64,000 nt of DNA from Deinococcus piscis (GTDB lineage Bacteria; Deinococcota; Deinococci; Deinococcales; Deinococcaceae), in assembly GCF_014653275.1 (NCBI RefSeq), contig NZ_BNAL01000007.1, positions 33,435 to 97,434 of the forward strand, given 5' to 3'. Positions 9,828-21,636 of the stretch are shown in pieces; position 1 is the first letter of the stretch; each line of letters opens with the position of its first letter. A program made the position numbers and the translations under genes. A model generated the notes under the pieces. The model saw only the letters and a list, made by a program, of their open reading frames with translations, was not told the DNA's origin and searched no databases.

Positions 9828-11144
9828 ATGCTCCGGGCCTTCCGCGAAGCCTTCCAGACTCCGGAGCTGCTGCGGAAGATTGTCTTTACGCTGCTCCTCC
9901 TGGCGGTCTACCGCCTGGGGAGCGCCATTCCTACGCCGGGGGTCAATGTGGCGGCACTGCAAAATGCCACCAACAATGACCTCTTTGGCCTGCTGAGCTT
10001 TATTTCGGGCGGCAACCTCACGCAGTTCTCGATTTTTGCGTTGGGGGTGCTGCCTTATATCACGGCCAGCATCGTGATTCAGCTGCTGACCAAAACGGTT
10101 CCCCAGCTGGAAAAGCTCAGCAAGGAAGGCGAAGAAGGGCGCAAGCGTATCAACCAGCTCACCCGCTACGCGGCTGTGGCCTTGGGGGCGTTTCAGGCAC
10201 TTTTCTTTTCTCTGTTTATCACCAGTAATCCTGCCTTTGTGGCGGTGGGTTGGGACCCGGGCCTGTTTACTGTCCTGGTTATGGTGCTGACCCAGATTGC
10301 TGGGGTGGCACTCACCATGTGGATTGGCGAACGCATCACTGATGTGGGCATCGGCAACGGAATCAGCTTGATCATCGTGAGCGGGATCATTGGGGTCTAC
10401 CCCAGTGAAATCGCTGCGACAGTTGAGTTGTTCCGTAGTGGTCAGCTCACGCTACTGCCCCTGCTGGCCTTCATCGGTATCATTGTCCTTACCATCGTCG
10501 GCATTGTGTATGTATACCAGGCAGAGCGCCGCGTTCCCATCACTTACGCCCGTGCGCGTGGCGGTGCCGCTGGGACGGGTCGCCGTGCAGGACAGGCCAC
10601 TTGGCTGCCTATCAAGGTGAACCAAGCGGGTGTCATTCCGGTGATTTTCGCTTCTGCGATGCTGATCATTCCCAACTTGATCGCCTCGGCTACTGTAGAG
10701 CGAGCACCACAGGTCAATGAGTTTATCCAGACTTATCTGACCTTTGGGAGCCCTTGGTACATGCTTCTAGAAGGCTTGCTGATTTTCGGCTTTACCTTCC
10801 TGTACAACTCCGTGCAGTTTGATCCCAAGCGGATCAGTGAGCAGCTGCGCGAATCGGGAGCCTTTATCCCTGGCGTTCGTCCTGGGGTTCCTACAGCTCA
10901 GTTCCTGGGCAGCATCAGCTCGCGTCTCAGCCTTTGGGGTGCGGCCTTCTTGGTGGTGCTTACTTTGATGCCGCAGTTGGTCCAAAGCCTGACGGGCATT
11001 ACCACATTTATGTTCAGTGGCACAGGTCTGCTGATTATTGCTGGTGTAGCCCTCGAAACCCTCAAACAATTGGAAGCCCAACTTACGGTGCGCCGCTATG
11101 ACGGATTTATCCGCAAGGGCCGTCTGCGTGACCGCACCACTTGA
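9828..11144 (+). CDS. secY: Preprotein translocase subunit SecY
   Basis: SecY, 438 residues, the channel of the Sec machinery in the inner membrane. Ten membrane segments can be traced. The N-terminal cytosolic region precedes LLAVYRLGSAIPTPGV and the plug segment. GISLIIVSGIIG and the cytosolic loop with GRRAGQATWLPIKVNQAGVIPVIFA are conserved. Starts one base after rplO stops. It ends the first ribosomal transcription unit, with a terminator 30 bases downstream. Confidence 0.97.
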   Translation: MLRAFREAFQTPELLRKIVFTLLLLAVYRLGSAIPTPGVNVAALQNATNNDLFGLLSFISGGNLTQFSIFALGVLPYITASIVIQLLTKTVPQLEKLSKEGEEGRKRINQLTRYAAVALGAFQALFFSLFITSNPAFVAVGWDPGLFTVLVMVLTQIAGVALTMWIGERITDVGIGNGISLIIVSGIIGVYPSEIAATVELFRSGQLTLLPLLAFIGIIVLTIVGIVYVYQAERRVPITYARARGGAAGTGRRAGQATWLPIKVNQAGVIPVIFASAMLIIPNLIASATVERAPQVNEFIQTYLTFGSPWYMLLEGLLIFGFTFLYNSVQFDPKRISEQLRESGAFIPGVRPGVPTAQFLGSISSRLSLWGAAFLVVLTLMPQLVQSLTGITTFMFSGTGLLIIAGVALETLKQLEAQLTVRRYDGFIRKGRLRDRTT

Positions 11145-11173
11145 GCCATCGCTTGCTCTGGCAGTCTGACAAG

Positions 11174-11200
11174 ACCGTTCCTTTCGGGGACGGTTTTTTT
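11174..11200 (+). terminator. Rho-independent terminator after secY
   Basis: ACCGTTCC and GGGACGGT form an imperfect stem around TTTC, followed by seven T residues. It separates the S10/spc unit from adk and downstream genes. Confidence 0.8.
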
Positions 11201-11409
11201 ATGGGCCTCCTGCATTTGCTTGCCGTTGTTCCTGTGACGGTGGCACCCCATCATCTTCAGGCTTGAAGTTGTCTGGGACGTAGTGAAAGGCAGCGGGTAG
11301 ATCGCAAAGTCGGGGCGGCCCGATCAGCCGCAGGCGTTTGCGCCTTATGATGAACTTGACGGCTGCCTCAAGGTCAGCCACAAACAAGCCAAACGAAGGA
11401 GTGTACGCA

Positions 11410-12012
11410 ATGACTCAAGCAACGAATCAGGTTGTTATTTTTCTAGGCCCTCCTGGAGCGGGTAAAGGCACACAGGCCGAGCGTCTGGCCGCCGCACACA
11501 GACTGACCAAAATCAGCACGGGTGATATCCTGCGTGACCATGTGGCCCGCGAGACAGAGTTGGGCCAGCAGGTAGCTCCAATCCTGGCCGCGGGCCAACT
11601 GGTGCCCGATGAGATTCTGGTGGCACTGATCCGGGACCGCATTTGCAGTATGGAGCCCCTGCGCATCATTTTTGATGGCTTCCCCCGGACCCAGGCTCAG
11701 GCCAATGCACTAGACCTGCTGTTAGAGGAATTGGGTGCCCCTGTCAGCGCGGCGATCCTGCTGGAAGTGCCCGATGAGGAACTGATTGGCCGCATCGTGG
11801 AGCGCGGGCGACAGGCGGCAGCTGCTGGCCAGACGGTCCGCAGTGACGATACCGAAGAAGTGGCTCGCCGCCGCCAAGAGGTCTACCGTCAGGAAACGGC
11901 TCCTCTGATTGAGCATTACCAGAGTGCGGGCCGCTTGGCCGAGATCGACGGCACCGGCACCATGGACGAAGTCTACGCCCGCATTGAGCAGGCCATTTCC
12001 AGCGCCCAGTGA
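11410..12012 (+). CDS. adk: Adenylate kinase (short LID form)
   Basis: Adenylate kinase, 200 residues, interconverts AMP, ADP and ATP in the cytosol. The P-loop is FLGPPGAGKGTQ (about residues 10-21), then STGDILRDHV and IFDGFPRT. The LID is the short type without zinc cysteines. The ATG at 11410 is preceded by AGGAG at eight bases; the frame is open upstream, but that stretch has no family similarity. It lies between secY and infA as in many bacteria, but behind a terminator. Confidence 0.95.
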   Translation: MTQATNQVVIFLGPPGAGKGTQAERLAAAHRLTKISTGDILRDHVARETELGQQVAPILAAGQLVPDEILVALIRDRICSMEPLRIIFDGFPRTQAQANALDLLLEELGAPVSAAILLEVPDEELIGRIVERGRQAAAAGQTVRSDDTEEVARRRQEVYRQETAPLIEHYQSAGRLAEIDGTGTMDEVYARIEQAISSAQ

Positions 12013-12049
12013 AGTTTATTCCCCCTCGCCTCGTCGCCAATTCTAGGGC

Positions 12050-12078
12050 TTGCGGGGCTTAGGGGGGCGTGATACCTT
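12050..12078 (+). promoter_or_regulatory. Candidate promoter upstream of infA
   Basis: TTGCGG at 12050 and TACCTT at 12073 are 17 bases apart, a plausible -35/-10 pair about 35 bases ahead of infA. It would let the translation and alpha-operon genes be expressed apart from adk. Confidence 0.45.
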
Positions 12079-12110
12079 ATTCTTTGGCTTGTACTTAGCT
12101 TGGAGGTTAT

Positions 12111-12368
12111 GTGGCGAGACGAAAAATGCCGGAACAAAACGAGAAGCGTAAGAAGGAAGACTCGGATGTCGTGCGCGCCGAGGGCGTGGTTGAAGAGGCG
12201 CTGCCCAACACCACGTTCAAGGTGAAGCTTGACACCGGCCATGAAATCCTGGCTTACATCAGTGGCAAGATGCGGATTCACTATATTCGGATCTTGCCCG
12301 GCGACCGGGTTGTTCTGGAAATCAGCCCCTACGATACGACGCGCGGACGCATCGTCTACCGCAAGTAA
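12111..12368 (+). CDS. infA: Translation initiation factor IF-1
   Basis: IF-1, 85 residues from GTG at 12111 or 80 from ATG at 12126. It is an OB-fold protein that occupies the A site during initiation. [20 protein letters not shown] and [22 protein letters not shown] are family blocks. The GTG is four bases after GGAGG, whereas the ATG is 19 bases away, so GTG fits the ribosome-binding site better. IF-1 proteins I recall from relatives start at the MPEQ position, so the first five residues are uncertain. Confidence 0.93.
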   Translation: MARRKMPEQNEKRKKEDSDVVRAEGVVEEALPNTTFKVKLDTGHEILAYISGKMRIHYIRILPGDRVVLEISPYDTTRGRIVYRK

Positions 12369-12531
12369 CCGGGGAGCTTGGGAAGTAGTGGGGCTGTGTC
12401 TCCACATTCCTACGTGAGCCACACCAACGGGAAGTACCCGCAGATTCCCAGAAGACCAGGGCCAGCAGTGGTCAGGTCAGGGGGTCGAGCGCTGCTCAGC
12501 ATGAAGCAAAGGCGGCGCGAGGAGGAAGTAT

Positions 12532-12645
12532 ATGAAAGTGCGCAGTAGTGTCAAAAAAATGTGTGACAACTGCCGAGTCATCCGCCGTCATGGCCGGGTG
12601 TTCGTCATTTGCACCAACGTCAAGCATAAGCAAAGGCAGGGCTGA
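12532..12645 (+). CDS. rpmJ: 50S ribosomal protein L36 (zinc form)
   Basis: L36, 37 residues, the smallest large-subunit protein. [20 protein letters not shown] is unmistakable. Cys11, Cys14, Cys27 and His32 form the zinc ribbon, so this is the C+ type. GAGGAGGAAG precedes the ATG. The rpmJ-rpsM order, three bases apart, is the usual alpha-operon arrangement. Confidence 0.96.
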   Translation: MKVRSSVKKMCDNCRVIRRHGRVFVICTNVKHKQRQG

Positions 12646-12647
12646 GT

Positions 12648-13025
12648 ATGGCGCGTATTGCTGGTGTAGACCTGCCACGCGAAAAGCGTGTTGAAATTGG
12701 CCTGACCTACATTTACGGTATTGGCCTGACCCGCAGCCGCGAGATTCTGGAGCGTACCGGCGTGAGTGCCGATACCCGCGTCAAGGATCTGAGCGAAGCC
12801 GAACAGTCCACCCTGCGTGAAGCCATCGAAAAGACCTATAAGGTCGAAGGTGACCTGCGCAGCGAAGTGGGCCAGAACATCAAGCGTCTGATGGACATCG
12901 GTGCTTACCGCGGTCTGCGTCACCGCCGTGGCCTCCCTGTCCGTGGTCAGAAGACCAAGACCAACGCCCGTACCCGCAAAGGTCCCAAGAAGACCGTTGC
13001 TGGCAAGAAAAAGGCAGCGAGGTAA
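12648..13025 (+). CDS. rpsM: 30S ribosomal protein S13
   Basis: S13, 125 residues, a head protein that contacts the P-site tRNA and forms bridges to the 50S subunit. [20 protein letters not shown] and the C-terminal [20 protein letters not shown] are conserved, with a basic tail. It is two bases after rpmJ and three before rpsK. Confidence 0.97.
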   Translation: MARIAGVDLPREKRVEIGLTYIYGIGLTRSREILERTGVSADTRVKDLSEAEQSTLREAIEKTYKVEGDLRSEVGQNIKRLMDIGAYRGLRHRRGLPVRGQKTKTNARTRKGPKKTVAGKKKAAR

Positions 13026-13028
13026 GCC

Positions 13029-13424
13029 ATGGCGAAGACCACCAAAGGCAGAGCACCCCGCCGCAGCCGCCGCAACATTGCAGCTGGCCGCGCTTATGTG
13101 CATGCCAGCTACAACAACACCATCGTCACCATCACCGATCAAGACGGCAACTCCGTGGCTTGGTCAAGTGGCGGCACCATCGGCTATAAAGGCAGCAAGA
13201 AGGGTACGCCCTACGCTGCTCAGCTGGCCGCTGCTGACGCGGTGAAAAAAGCCCAGCAGTCTTTTGGCATGAACTCGGTTGACGTGATTGTGCGTGGCTC
13301 CGGCTCCGGCCGCGAGCAGGCCATCCGCGCCATTCAGGCCAGCGGCATCGAAGTGCGCTCCATCATGGACGACACTCCTGTGCCTCACAACGGCTGCCGC
13401 CCCAAGAAGAAGTTCCGCGCCTAA
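13029..13424 (+). CDS. rpsK: 30S ribosomal protein S11
   Basis: S11, 131 residues, on the platform near the mRNA exit. Contains [20 protein letters not shown] and the C-terminal [19 protein letters not shown] 174-base spacer with no gene separates it from rpsD. Confidence 0.97.
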   Translation: MAKTTKGRAPRRSRRNIAAGRAYVHASYNNTIVTITDQDGNSVAWSSGGTIGYKGSKKGTPYAAQLAAADAVKKAQQSFGMNSVDVIVRGSGSGREQAIRAIQASGIEVRSIMDDTPVPHNGCRPKKKFRA

Positions 13425-13598
13425 GCGCTACGCGCGCACCCACCTGCTCCGCTTCCCGCTGCGTACGCCTTTGTAGCGCAGTTAGGCCCACCACAGGCTG
13501 AGGAAGCGGCGCTGGCGGCTTCAGAAAAAGCCTTCAGCAGCAGAGGGTCGCATTGACCAGGACACTGCCTCTGCACGTGTCCGATACCAAGGAGAAAT

Positions 13599-14219
13599 AT
13601 GGGTCGTTTTAGTGGTTCTATCGTTAAACAAAGCCGCCGTGAAGGCATCAACCTGGCGGAAACCGAAAAGGTTCAGAAGTATCTGGACCGCCGGCCTTAC
13701 GCGCCTGGCCAGCACGGTCAGCGCCGTGGCCGTGGCCGTCCGAGCGACTACTCGGTGCGTCTGCGTGAAAAGCAGAAGCTGTCACGTCTGTACGGCATGA
13801 ACGAGAAGCAGTTCCGTAACCTGTTCGAGGAAGCCACCCGTCAACCTGGCGTGCTGGGTACCGTGTTTCTGCAACTGCTGGAGCGCCGCTTGGACAATGT
13901 CGTGTTCCGTATGGGCTTTGCCAGCACCCGCCGTCAAGCCCGTCAGTTCGTGGGACACGGCCATATTCTGGTCAACGGTAAAAAAGTGGACATTGCCTCC
14001 TACCGCGTCAAGATCGGTGACGAGATCACCGTGGCTGACAAGAGCCGCTCGATGGGCTTTGTTCAGGAGAACATGGAAGCCATGAAGCGCCGCCGCCCCA
14101 GCCCCTGGCTGGAAGTGAACGCTGAGACGTTCACGGGCACCTTCAACCGTCTGCCCGCCCGCGAAGACTTGGCCCTGCCGATCAACGAAAACTTCATCAT
14201 CGAGTACTACTCGCGCTAA
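13599..14219 (+). CDS. rpsD: 30S ribosomal protein S4
   Basis: S4, 206 residues, an assembly initiator of the 30S body and often the autoregulator of this operon. [19 protein letters not shown], then the S4-type RNA-binding domain with [20 protein letters not shown]. The zinc cysteines near the N-terminus found in some S4 proteins are absent. AAGGAGA ribosome-binding site. The 174-base upstream spacer could hold an S4 control site, but none is recognisable. Confidence 0.97.
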   Translation: MGRFSGSIVKQSRREGINLAETEKVQKYLDRRPYAPGQHGQRRGRGRPSDYSVRLREKQKLSRLYGMNEKQFRNLFEEATRQPGVLGTVFLQLLERRLDNVVFRMGFASTRRQARQFVGHGHILVNGKKVDIASYRVKIGDEITVADKSRSMGFVQENMEAMKRRRPSPWLEVNAETFTGTFNRLPAREDLALPINENFIIEYYSR

Positions 14220-14232
14220 CCCTGGAGGTCCC

Positions 14233-15216
14233 ATGGATCAGAAGCGCCCTCAACTCAAAGCCCGCGTCGAAGGAAACTATGGCGAGTTCGTGCTCGAACC
14301 ACTCAAGCGTGGTTACGGGGTCACCATCGGCAACCCTATTCGGCGCATTCTGATGTCCTCGATTCAGGGTACAGCCGTCACCAGTGTTTACATTGAGGAC
14401 GTGCTGCACGAGTTCTCAACCATTCCTGGCGTCAAAGAAGACGTGATCCGTCTGATTTTGAACCTCAAGGAACTGGTGGTGAAGTTTCATGCCCCCGGCC
14501 CTAAAACCCTGACGCTCCGTGCTCAGGGCCAAGGAGTTATTCGGGCCTCGGATTTCGAAGTGCCCAGTGACGCCGAAATCGTCAACCCCGATCTGGAAAT
14601 TGCTAACCTGGCCGATGGCGGTCAGCTGGTAATGGAAGTGCGCGTGGAAGAAGGCGAAGGCTACGTGCCTGCCGACAAGCACGCCACCAAAGACCGGATC
14701 AACTCCATTCCGGTGGACGCGATGTTCAACCCGGTTCGCCGCGTGGCCTACCATGTGGAGAATACCCGTGTAGGTCGCCAGACCGACCTGGATAAGCTGA
14801 TTCTGCGCATCTGGACAGATGGCAGCGCTAGCCCCCAGGATGTGTTGGATCAGGCCATTGATATTCTGCGTGAAGAGCTGCTGGTCTTCGGTTCTGTCGA
14901 GGAACTGGAAGACAGTGAAGGCGGCACCGTGGACTACATGACCGCCGAGTCAGTGGAACCTGAAGCTGAAGTGGCGCTGGACAGTGCCGCTCCTGCCGAG
15001 GAAAGTGCCAGCAGCGGTGAGCCCAGTGTCAGCCTGGAAGGGCTGGGTCTGACCACCCGCGTGCTGCACTCGCTGAAAGAAGAAGGCATTGACAGTGTTG
15101 ATGCCCTGTGTGCACTGAGTGACCGTGACCTGAAAAAGGTGCCCGGTATCGGTGAACGCAGCCTAGACGAAATCAAGCAGCAGCTGGCCCAGTTCGGCAA
15201 AGCCCTGCGTGACTAA
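14233..15216 (+). CDS. rpoA: DNA-directed RNA polymerase subunit alpha
   Basis: RNA polymerase alpha, 327 residues, the assembly scaffold and binding site for UP elements and activators. The N-terminal domain has LEPLKRGYGVTIGNPIRRIL. An acidic linker (about residues 232-262) leads to the C-terminal domain with GLTTRVLHSLKEEGIDSVDA and the helix-hairpin-helix KKVPGIGERSLDEIK. Between rpsD and rplQ as expected. Confidence 0.98.
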   Translation: MDQKRPQLKARVEGNYGEFVLEPLKRGYGVTIGNPIRRILMSSIQGTAVTSVYIEDVLHEFSTIPGVKEDVIRLILNLKELVVKFHAPGPKTLTLRAQGQGVIRASDFEVPSDAEIVNPDLEIANLADGGQLVMEVRVEEGEGYVPADKHATKDRINSIPVDAMFNPVRRVAYHVENTRVGRQTDLDKLILRIWTDGSASPQDVLDQAIDILREELLVFGSVEELEDSEGGTVDYMTAESVEPEAEVALDSAAPAEESASSGEPSVSLEGLGLTTRVLHSLKEEGIDSVDALCALSDRDLKKVPGIGERSLDEIKQQLAQFGKALRD

Positions 15217-15287
15217 AATTCCGCTCCCTGGGAGATAAGGTGCTTGCGCCTTTTCCCGAAACCCCTCACCTATAAAGGAGAACTGCT

Positions 15288-15638
15288 ATGCGTCACGGAA
15301 GAGCTGGCCGCAAGCTGAACCGCAACAGCAGCGCCCGCACCGCCTTGGCCCGTGCCCAGGCGACTGCGCTGCTGCGTGAAGGCCGCATTCAAACCACCCT
15401 GACCAAGGCCAAAGAACTGCGCCCTTACGTCGAGAAGCTGATTACCACTGCCAAGGGCGGCGATCTGCACGCCCGCCGTCTGGTGGCCCAGGACATTCAC
15501 GACAAAGAAGTCGTGAGCAAGGTCATGGAAGAAATCGCTCCTCGCTATGCTGAGCGCAGCGGTGGTTACACCCGCATCCTGAAGACTGGCGTTCGCCGCG
15601 GCGACGCCACCACCATGGCCCTGATCGAACTGGTCTGA
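15288..15638 (+). CDS. rplQ: 50S ribosomal protein L17
   Basis: L17, 116 residues, around the exit-tunnel rim. [18 protein letters not shown] is invariant in the family. A strong AAAGGAGA site precedes it. It is the last gene of the alpha operon and is followed after about 20 bases by a terminator. Confidence 0.97.
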   Translation: MRHGRAGRKLNRNSSARTALARAQATALLREGRIQTTLTKAKELRPYVEKLITTAKGGDLHARRLVAQDIHDKEVVSKVMEEIAPRYAERSGGYTRILKTGVRRGDATTMALIELV

Positions 15639-15657
15639 GCCTGAATCCCAAGCAAGG

Positions 15658-15684
15658 AAGCTGACCTTCGGGTCGGCTTTTTTG
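15658..15684 (+). terminator. Terminator of the rplQ operon
   Basis: AAGCTGACC and GGTCGGCTT pair (one G-U) around a TTCG tetraloop, followed by a run of T. Confidence 0.88.
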
Positions 15685-15723
15685 TTGCTATCGCCACTCC
15701 TCTCGCCTGCCTCTATATCAGGC

Positions 15724-15754
15724 ACAAAAAAAGGCCTGCGCGGTATGGCAGGCC
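15724..15754 (-). terminator. Terminator of trxA
   Basis: On the minus strand GGCCTGC and GCAGGCC form a perfect seven-base stem followed by seven T, just after the trxA stop. It faces the rplQ terminator. Confidence 0.9.
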
Positions 15755-15768
15755 CAGGGAAAAGTCGC

Positions 15769-16098
15769 TTAGTTGGCAGCGGATTCAAGGTGCTTGTTCA
15801 GCAGGTTTTCAAAAGCCCGCTTGGGTGCAGCCCCGACCATTTGCTCGATGGGCTCGCCGTCCTTGAACAGAATCAAGGTGGGGATGCTCATCACGCGGAA
15901 CTGGCCAGCCGTGGTGGGGTTTTCGTCCACATTGACCTTGCCAATTTTGACCTTGCCGTCATAGTCGCCCGCCAGTTCTTCGAGAACAGGTCCGATAATG
16001 CGGCAGGGGCCACACCAGGGGGCCCAGAAATCCACCAGCGTCAGCCCGCTGCCCAGTTCATCCTTGAAGTTGCCGTCTGTCAGTTCAACAGGTTTCAT
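15769..16098 (-). CDS. trxA: Thioredoxin
   Basis: Thioredoxin, 109 residues, a cytosolic disulfide reductase. The active site WCGPC is at residues 28-32 within VDFWAPWCGPC, and the cis-proline is Pro73 in SIPTLILF. The ATG at 16098 gives the standard length; a longer open frame upstream is not thioredoxin. TATACT ends seven bases before this ATG and there is no ribosome-binding site, indicating a leaderless mRNA. Confidence 0.95.
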   Translation of the reverse strand: MKPVELTDGNFKDELGSGLTLVDFWAPWCGPCRIIGPVLEELAGDYDGKVKIGKVNVDENPTTAGQFRVMSIPTLILFKDGEPIEQMVGAAPKRAFENLLNKHLESAAN

Positions 16099-16105
16099 GC
16101 CCGTC

Positions 16106-16111
16106 AGTATA
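16106..16111 (-). promoter_or_regulatory. -10 box of trxA (leaderless)
   Basis: TATACT, seven bases before the trxA ATG, so transcription should begin at or next to the start codon. Confidence 0.65.
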
Positions 16112-16204
16112 GGTCCTATGTGCCTGCTGACCGGGAGCCTGCTTGCCTTCTGAGCGAACCTGAAAGCTTGGCTAATGGCCAGTCGCCTGGGGCAGGGCAT
16201 CTGA

Positions 16205-16210
16205 TATGAC
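16205..16210 (+). promoter_or_regulatory. -10 box of the DUF309 gene (leaderless)
   Basis: TATGAC, six bases before the ATG at 16217; no Shine-Dalgarno sequence between them. The final T of the consensus is missing. Confidence 0.45.
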
Positions 16211-16216
16211 AGAAGT

Positions 16217-16612
16217 ATGAATCCGAGTGAAGCTGCTTTTCCCGCGAGCTGGCAGGCTGGAGCGCAGCTGTTTGCCGCTGGGCACTGGTGGGAAGCCCAC
16301 GAGGCTTGGGAACCGGAGTGGTTGGCGGCGACTGGAGAGCGTCGCTGCGCCCTACAAGCCCTAATTCTGCTTGCTGCGGCCCTGCACAAGCGCTGGCGAA
16401 TGGGGAGCCTGACTGAGCGTAATTTTGCCAAGGCGCAGGTCTATTTGCGGGGGTTGCCGCCCGGAGTGTTTGGCGTGGACTGGGCACGGCTGGAGCAGGA
16501 GGTGGCAGCCTGCTTGCGGAGCGATGCCCCTGTGCCTTTCGGGCTTCCACTGTTGCCAGTGTGGCTAGACGGGAGGCCGTCCGCTTCAGCACTGCCGCGT
16601 TCAGATGAATGA
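16217..16612 (+). CDS. DUF309 family protein
   Basis: A 131-residue helical protein of the DUF309 family, of unknown function. The family signature is GHWWEAHEAWEPEW at residues 22-35, with a following helix CALQALILLAAALHKRW. The conserved His/Glu pairs suggest a metal site, which is inference. It is divergent from trxA and 36 bases upstream of the NYN gene. Confidence 0.8.
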   Translation: MNPSEAAFPASWQAGAQLFAAGHWWEAHEAWEPEWLAATGERRCALQALILLAAALHKRWRMGSLTERNFAKAQVYLRGLPPGVFGVDWARLEQEVAACLRSDAPVPFGLPLLPVWLDGRPSASALPRSDE

Positions 16613-16620
16613 GTGCCCGG

Positions 16621-16626
16621 TACAAT
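16621..16626 (+). promoter_or_regulatory. -10 box of the NYN-plsX operon
   Basis: TACAAT lies 22 bases before the ATG at 16649; a TTCAGA at 16600 could be its -35. Unlike most promoters here, it leaves room for a ribosome-binding site (AAGAGAAGAGG). Confidence 0.5.
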
Positions 16627-16648
16627 AGGGAAGAGAAGAGGTTTAGAG

Positions 16649-17282
<634 letters not shown>

Positions 17283-17293
<11 letters not shown>

Positions 17294-18314
17294 GGCTCCG
17301 GCTCCTTACCCCCTGCCGATGGCGCTGGATGCGATGGGCGGCGACTACGGCGTAGAGCCCAACGTGGCTGGAGCTGTGGCGGCGGCCCGCGCTGGCGTGC
17401 CGGTGTTGCTGGTTGGACGGGAACCACACATTCACGCCGAGCTTGCCAAGCATGCTGGGAGCAGCAGTCTGCCGCTGCGTGTGGTGGACACGCCTGACGT
17501 GATCGGCATGGACGAACATGCAAGGGATGTGCGCTCGCGCCGCGAGGCAAGTATCAATGTCTGCACCCGCCTGGTCAAAGAAGGCCGGGCAGCGGCGGCA
17601 GTCACGATGGGACACAGTGGCGCGGCAATGGCCTCGGCGCTGCTGACCCTGGGACGGCTGGGTGGGGTCGAGCGGCCAGCCATGTTGACCCACCTGCCAG
17701 CCAAGAACGGCTTCGTGACGTTGTTGGATGTCGGGGCCAACGCCGATGTGAAGCCGGTCTATCTGGCCCAGTGGGCGCTGTTGGCGACGGTGTATCTGCA
17801 AGTGGTCGAAGACCGCCGTGACCCTACTGTGGGTCTGCTGAGTATTGGGGAAGAGGACCACAAGGGCAGTCAGTTGGTGCTTGACGCCCACGCCCTGCTG
17901 CGGGAACTTCAGGGCAAGGGTGTGAACTTCTACGGCAATGTAGAAGGCCGGGATATCTTCCAGGGCACCACCGATATTGTTGTGACCGATGGCTTTACTG
18001 GCAACGTGGTTCTCAAGCTGGCTGAGGGCGAAGCCAAGGTGTTGCTGGGCTGGGTCAAAGAAGCGCTCGGCAGCAGCCTCAAAGCCAAAGCTGGCGGGCT
18101 GCTGGCTCGCGGCGCGCTGAAGGGACTGGCCGAGCGGCTGAACCCCAGCACTTATGGAGCCAGTTTGCTCCTGGGGGTCGGCGGCCTGACCTTTATCGGT
18201 CACGGGTCGTCGGACGAGCAAGCAGTCAAGAACTCGCTCCTGCGGGCTGCCCGTGCCCACGAATCGGACTTGATGGGCCTGCTCACAGCGGCCATGTCGG
18301 CCCGACAGGACTGA
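17283..18314 (+). CDS. plsX: Phosphate acyltransferase PlsX
   Basis: PlsX, 343 residues, makes acyl-phosphate from acyl-ACP, the first step of phosphatidic acid synthesis with PlsY. MALDAMGGDYGVEPNVAGA at the N-terminus, GHSGAAMASALLTLGRLGGV and DIVVTDGFTGNVVLKLAEG are family blocks. The ATG at 17283 overlaps the preceding NYN gene; earlier in-frame codons lie deep inside that gene. plsX is usually next to rpmF or fab genes, which are not seen here. Confidence 0.95.
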
Positions 18315-18408
18315 GCCCAGGCCCTATTGCTCAAACGTTGGCTCACAAGCCGTCCTGTCTTTTTGGTGAACAGAGCCAGTAAGAATGGGGATAGGATGAA
18401 GAATGGAG

Positions 18409-18440
18409 TGGTGTCCCCTGCTTTCCTAGGGGTCACACCA
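18409..18440. terminator. Hairpin between convergent plsX and ftsH
   Basis: TGGTGT-CCCC pairs with GGGG-ACACCA around a ten-base loop. T-runs are weak on both sides, so bidirectional termination is possible but not certain. Confidence 0.4.
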
Positions 18441-18454
18441 TTCTGAGAACGGTT

Positions 18455-20407
<1,953 letters not shown>

Positions 20408-20413
20408 GGGGCC

Positions 20414-20419
20414 AATCTA
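20414..20419 (-). promoter_or_regulatory. -10 box of ftsH (leaderless)
   Basis: TAGATT, six bases before the ATG at 20407. It fixes the start codon and therefore the lipobox-bearing N-terminus. Confidence 0.65.
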
Positions 20420-20511
20420 GAGCAGTTCTCCGAATTACGCTATGCGGAGAACCCCACTCCACATAGCTCCATTCTCCGTCCTGCTCTTTGTTTTGTACTC
20501 GCTCTGCTCGC

Positions 20512-20534
20512 CAAAAAGACATAACGTCTTTTTG
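20512..20534. repeat. Perfect inverted repeat between ftsH and the DUF4384 gene
   Basis: Nine-base arms CAAAAAGAC and GTCTTTTTG flank ATAAC. The A/T-rich arms could act as a terminator in either direction or as an operator. Its centre contains ACGTTATGT (minus strand), also found beside the XRE gene promoter at 52847-52855. The rest of this 264-base gap shows nothing coding. Confidence 0.6.
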
Positions 20535-20659
20535 TCAAATGCTCTAGAGCATGGGCCATGTTCTCAATGTTGCCTGTGGTGGGCCGGTGCTGTGCGTGCG
20601 GTGGCTGCTGAGCATGTGCCCCTGAATGGGGGTAAGTGTAGCCCGCTCCACGTAGCCGC

Positions 20660-20665
20660 TATGCT
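20660..20665 (+). promoter_or_regulatory. -10 box of the DUF4384 gene (leaderless)
   Basis: TATGCT, six bases before the ATG at 20672. Confidence 0.6.
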
Positions 20666-20671
20666 GAAAGC

Positions 20672-21178
20672 ATGTCTAGGCCTTTTTTGCTGCTGATGCT
20701 GGCCCTTGGGCTGGGAACCGGCCTCAGCTCCTGTACCGTCCAAACCGAGCGCCCCAACCTGGGCCTGAATGCGTCTCAGCGTAATCTGCTGGTCGGCATC
20801 ACGCCTGACCGTGGAGAAGGAGCCAGCTACCGCCAGGGTGAGGAGGTTCGCCTGCGCGTTGCTGTGCGTGAACCTGGCTACCTGACCTTGGTGGCCCGTC
20901 AGCCGGACGGCAGCGCTCAGGTGCTGGTGCGTGACGCCTATGTGGAGCGCGGAACCACCATCTTCCCGCGTGCAGATGACCGCGTCACCTACAACGTGCA
21001 AGCGCCGAACGGTCTTCAAGTGGTCCGGGCCATCTTTACCCGGGCGCGTCCTGCCGGTGACTTGGCGGTCAGTGGTGTCTATGACCAGAACCGCTGGAAC
21101 GCCGTGGGCTACAGCGACGCCTCGCTGGTGCAGGCGGACCGCGACGTGCAGGAGACCTACTTTTACATCACCCGCTGA
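20672..21178 (+). CDS. DUF4384 lipoprotein
   Basis: A 168-residue exported lipoprotein. The signal peptide SRPFLLLMLALGLGTG is followed by the lipobox LSSC with Cys21. The mature part resembles DUF4384 domains: GITPDRGEGASYRQGEEVRL, then VREPGYLTLVARQPDGSAQVL, a beta-rich fold of unknown role found in cell-envelope proteins and common in Deinococcus. It is a single gene, divergent from ftsH. The family assignment comes from pattern recognition only. Confidence 0.75.
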   Translation: MSRPFLLLMLALGLGTGLSSCTVQTERPNLGLNASQRNLLVGITPDRGEGASYRQGEEVRLRVAVREPGYLTLVARQPDGSAQVLVRDAYVERGTTIFPRADDRVTYNVQAPNGLQVVRAIFTRARPAGDLAVSGVYDQNRWNAVGYSDASLVQADRDVQETYFYITR

Positions 21179-21213
21179 GGTCTGCTCCGCAGGGGCAGTG
21201 GCCCCCGGCAAGC

Positions 21214-21219
21214 TACCCT
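21214..21219 (+). promoter_or_regulatory. -10 box of the MazG-like gene (leaderless)
   Basis: TACCCT, six bases before the ATG at 21226. Confidence 0.55.
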
Positions 21220-21225
21220 GAGCCC

Positions 21226-21636
21226 ATGACCGAACTTCCGATGACTCCCGGCAGCAGCCCACTCACTTTTGAGGAGGCCCGCCGCCGGGTGGACGCTTTT
21301 ATCTCGCAATTTGAAGAAGGCTACTTCCCGCCGCTGCTGATGCAGGCTCGCCTCACCGAGGAAGTGGGCGAAATTGCCCGCGTGATTGCCCACCAGAACG
21401 GCAAGACGCCCAAGCCCGGTGAGGACGTGGGCGACCTAGAGATGGAGTTGGCCGACTTGCTGTTCGTGATGCTGTGCCTGGCAAACGAACGTGGCCTGAG
21501 CTTGGAGCGCGGCTTTGAGCGGATGATGGCCAAAGTTGAGGGCCGTGATGCTGACCGCTGGACACGCAAGGTTGCAGCTTCCCAGAGACTGCCTGCCGAT
21601 GGCGTGCCTGCAGATAGCTTGACTACAGATAGCTGA
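21226..21636 (+). CDS. MazG-like nucleotide pyrophosphohydrolase
   Basis: A 136-residue single-domain MazG-type protein, predicted to hydrolyse NTPs or dNTPs to monophosphates and pyrophosphate (nucleotide pool cleaning). The magnesium-binding pattern EEVGE at residues 45-49 and ELADLL with Glu74 and Asp77 are the catalytic helix motifs. Closest in size to the YpjD-like subgroup. The 3' end overlaps the convergent tsaB by 14 bases. Confidence 0.85.
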   Translation: MTELPMTPGSSPLTFEEARRRVDAFISQFEEGYFPPLLMQARLTEEVGEIARVIAHQNGKTPKPGEDVGDLEMELADLLFVMLCLANERGLSLERGFERMMAKVEGRDADRWTRKVAASQRLPADGVPADSLTTDS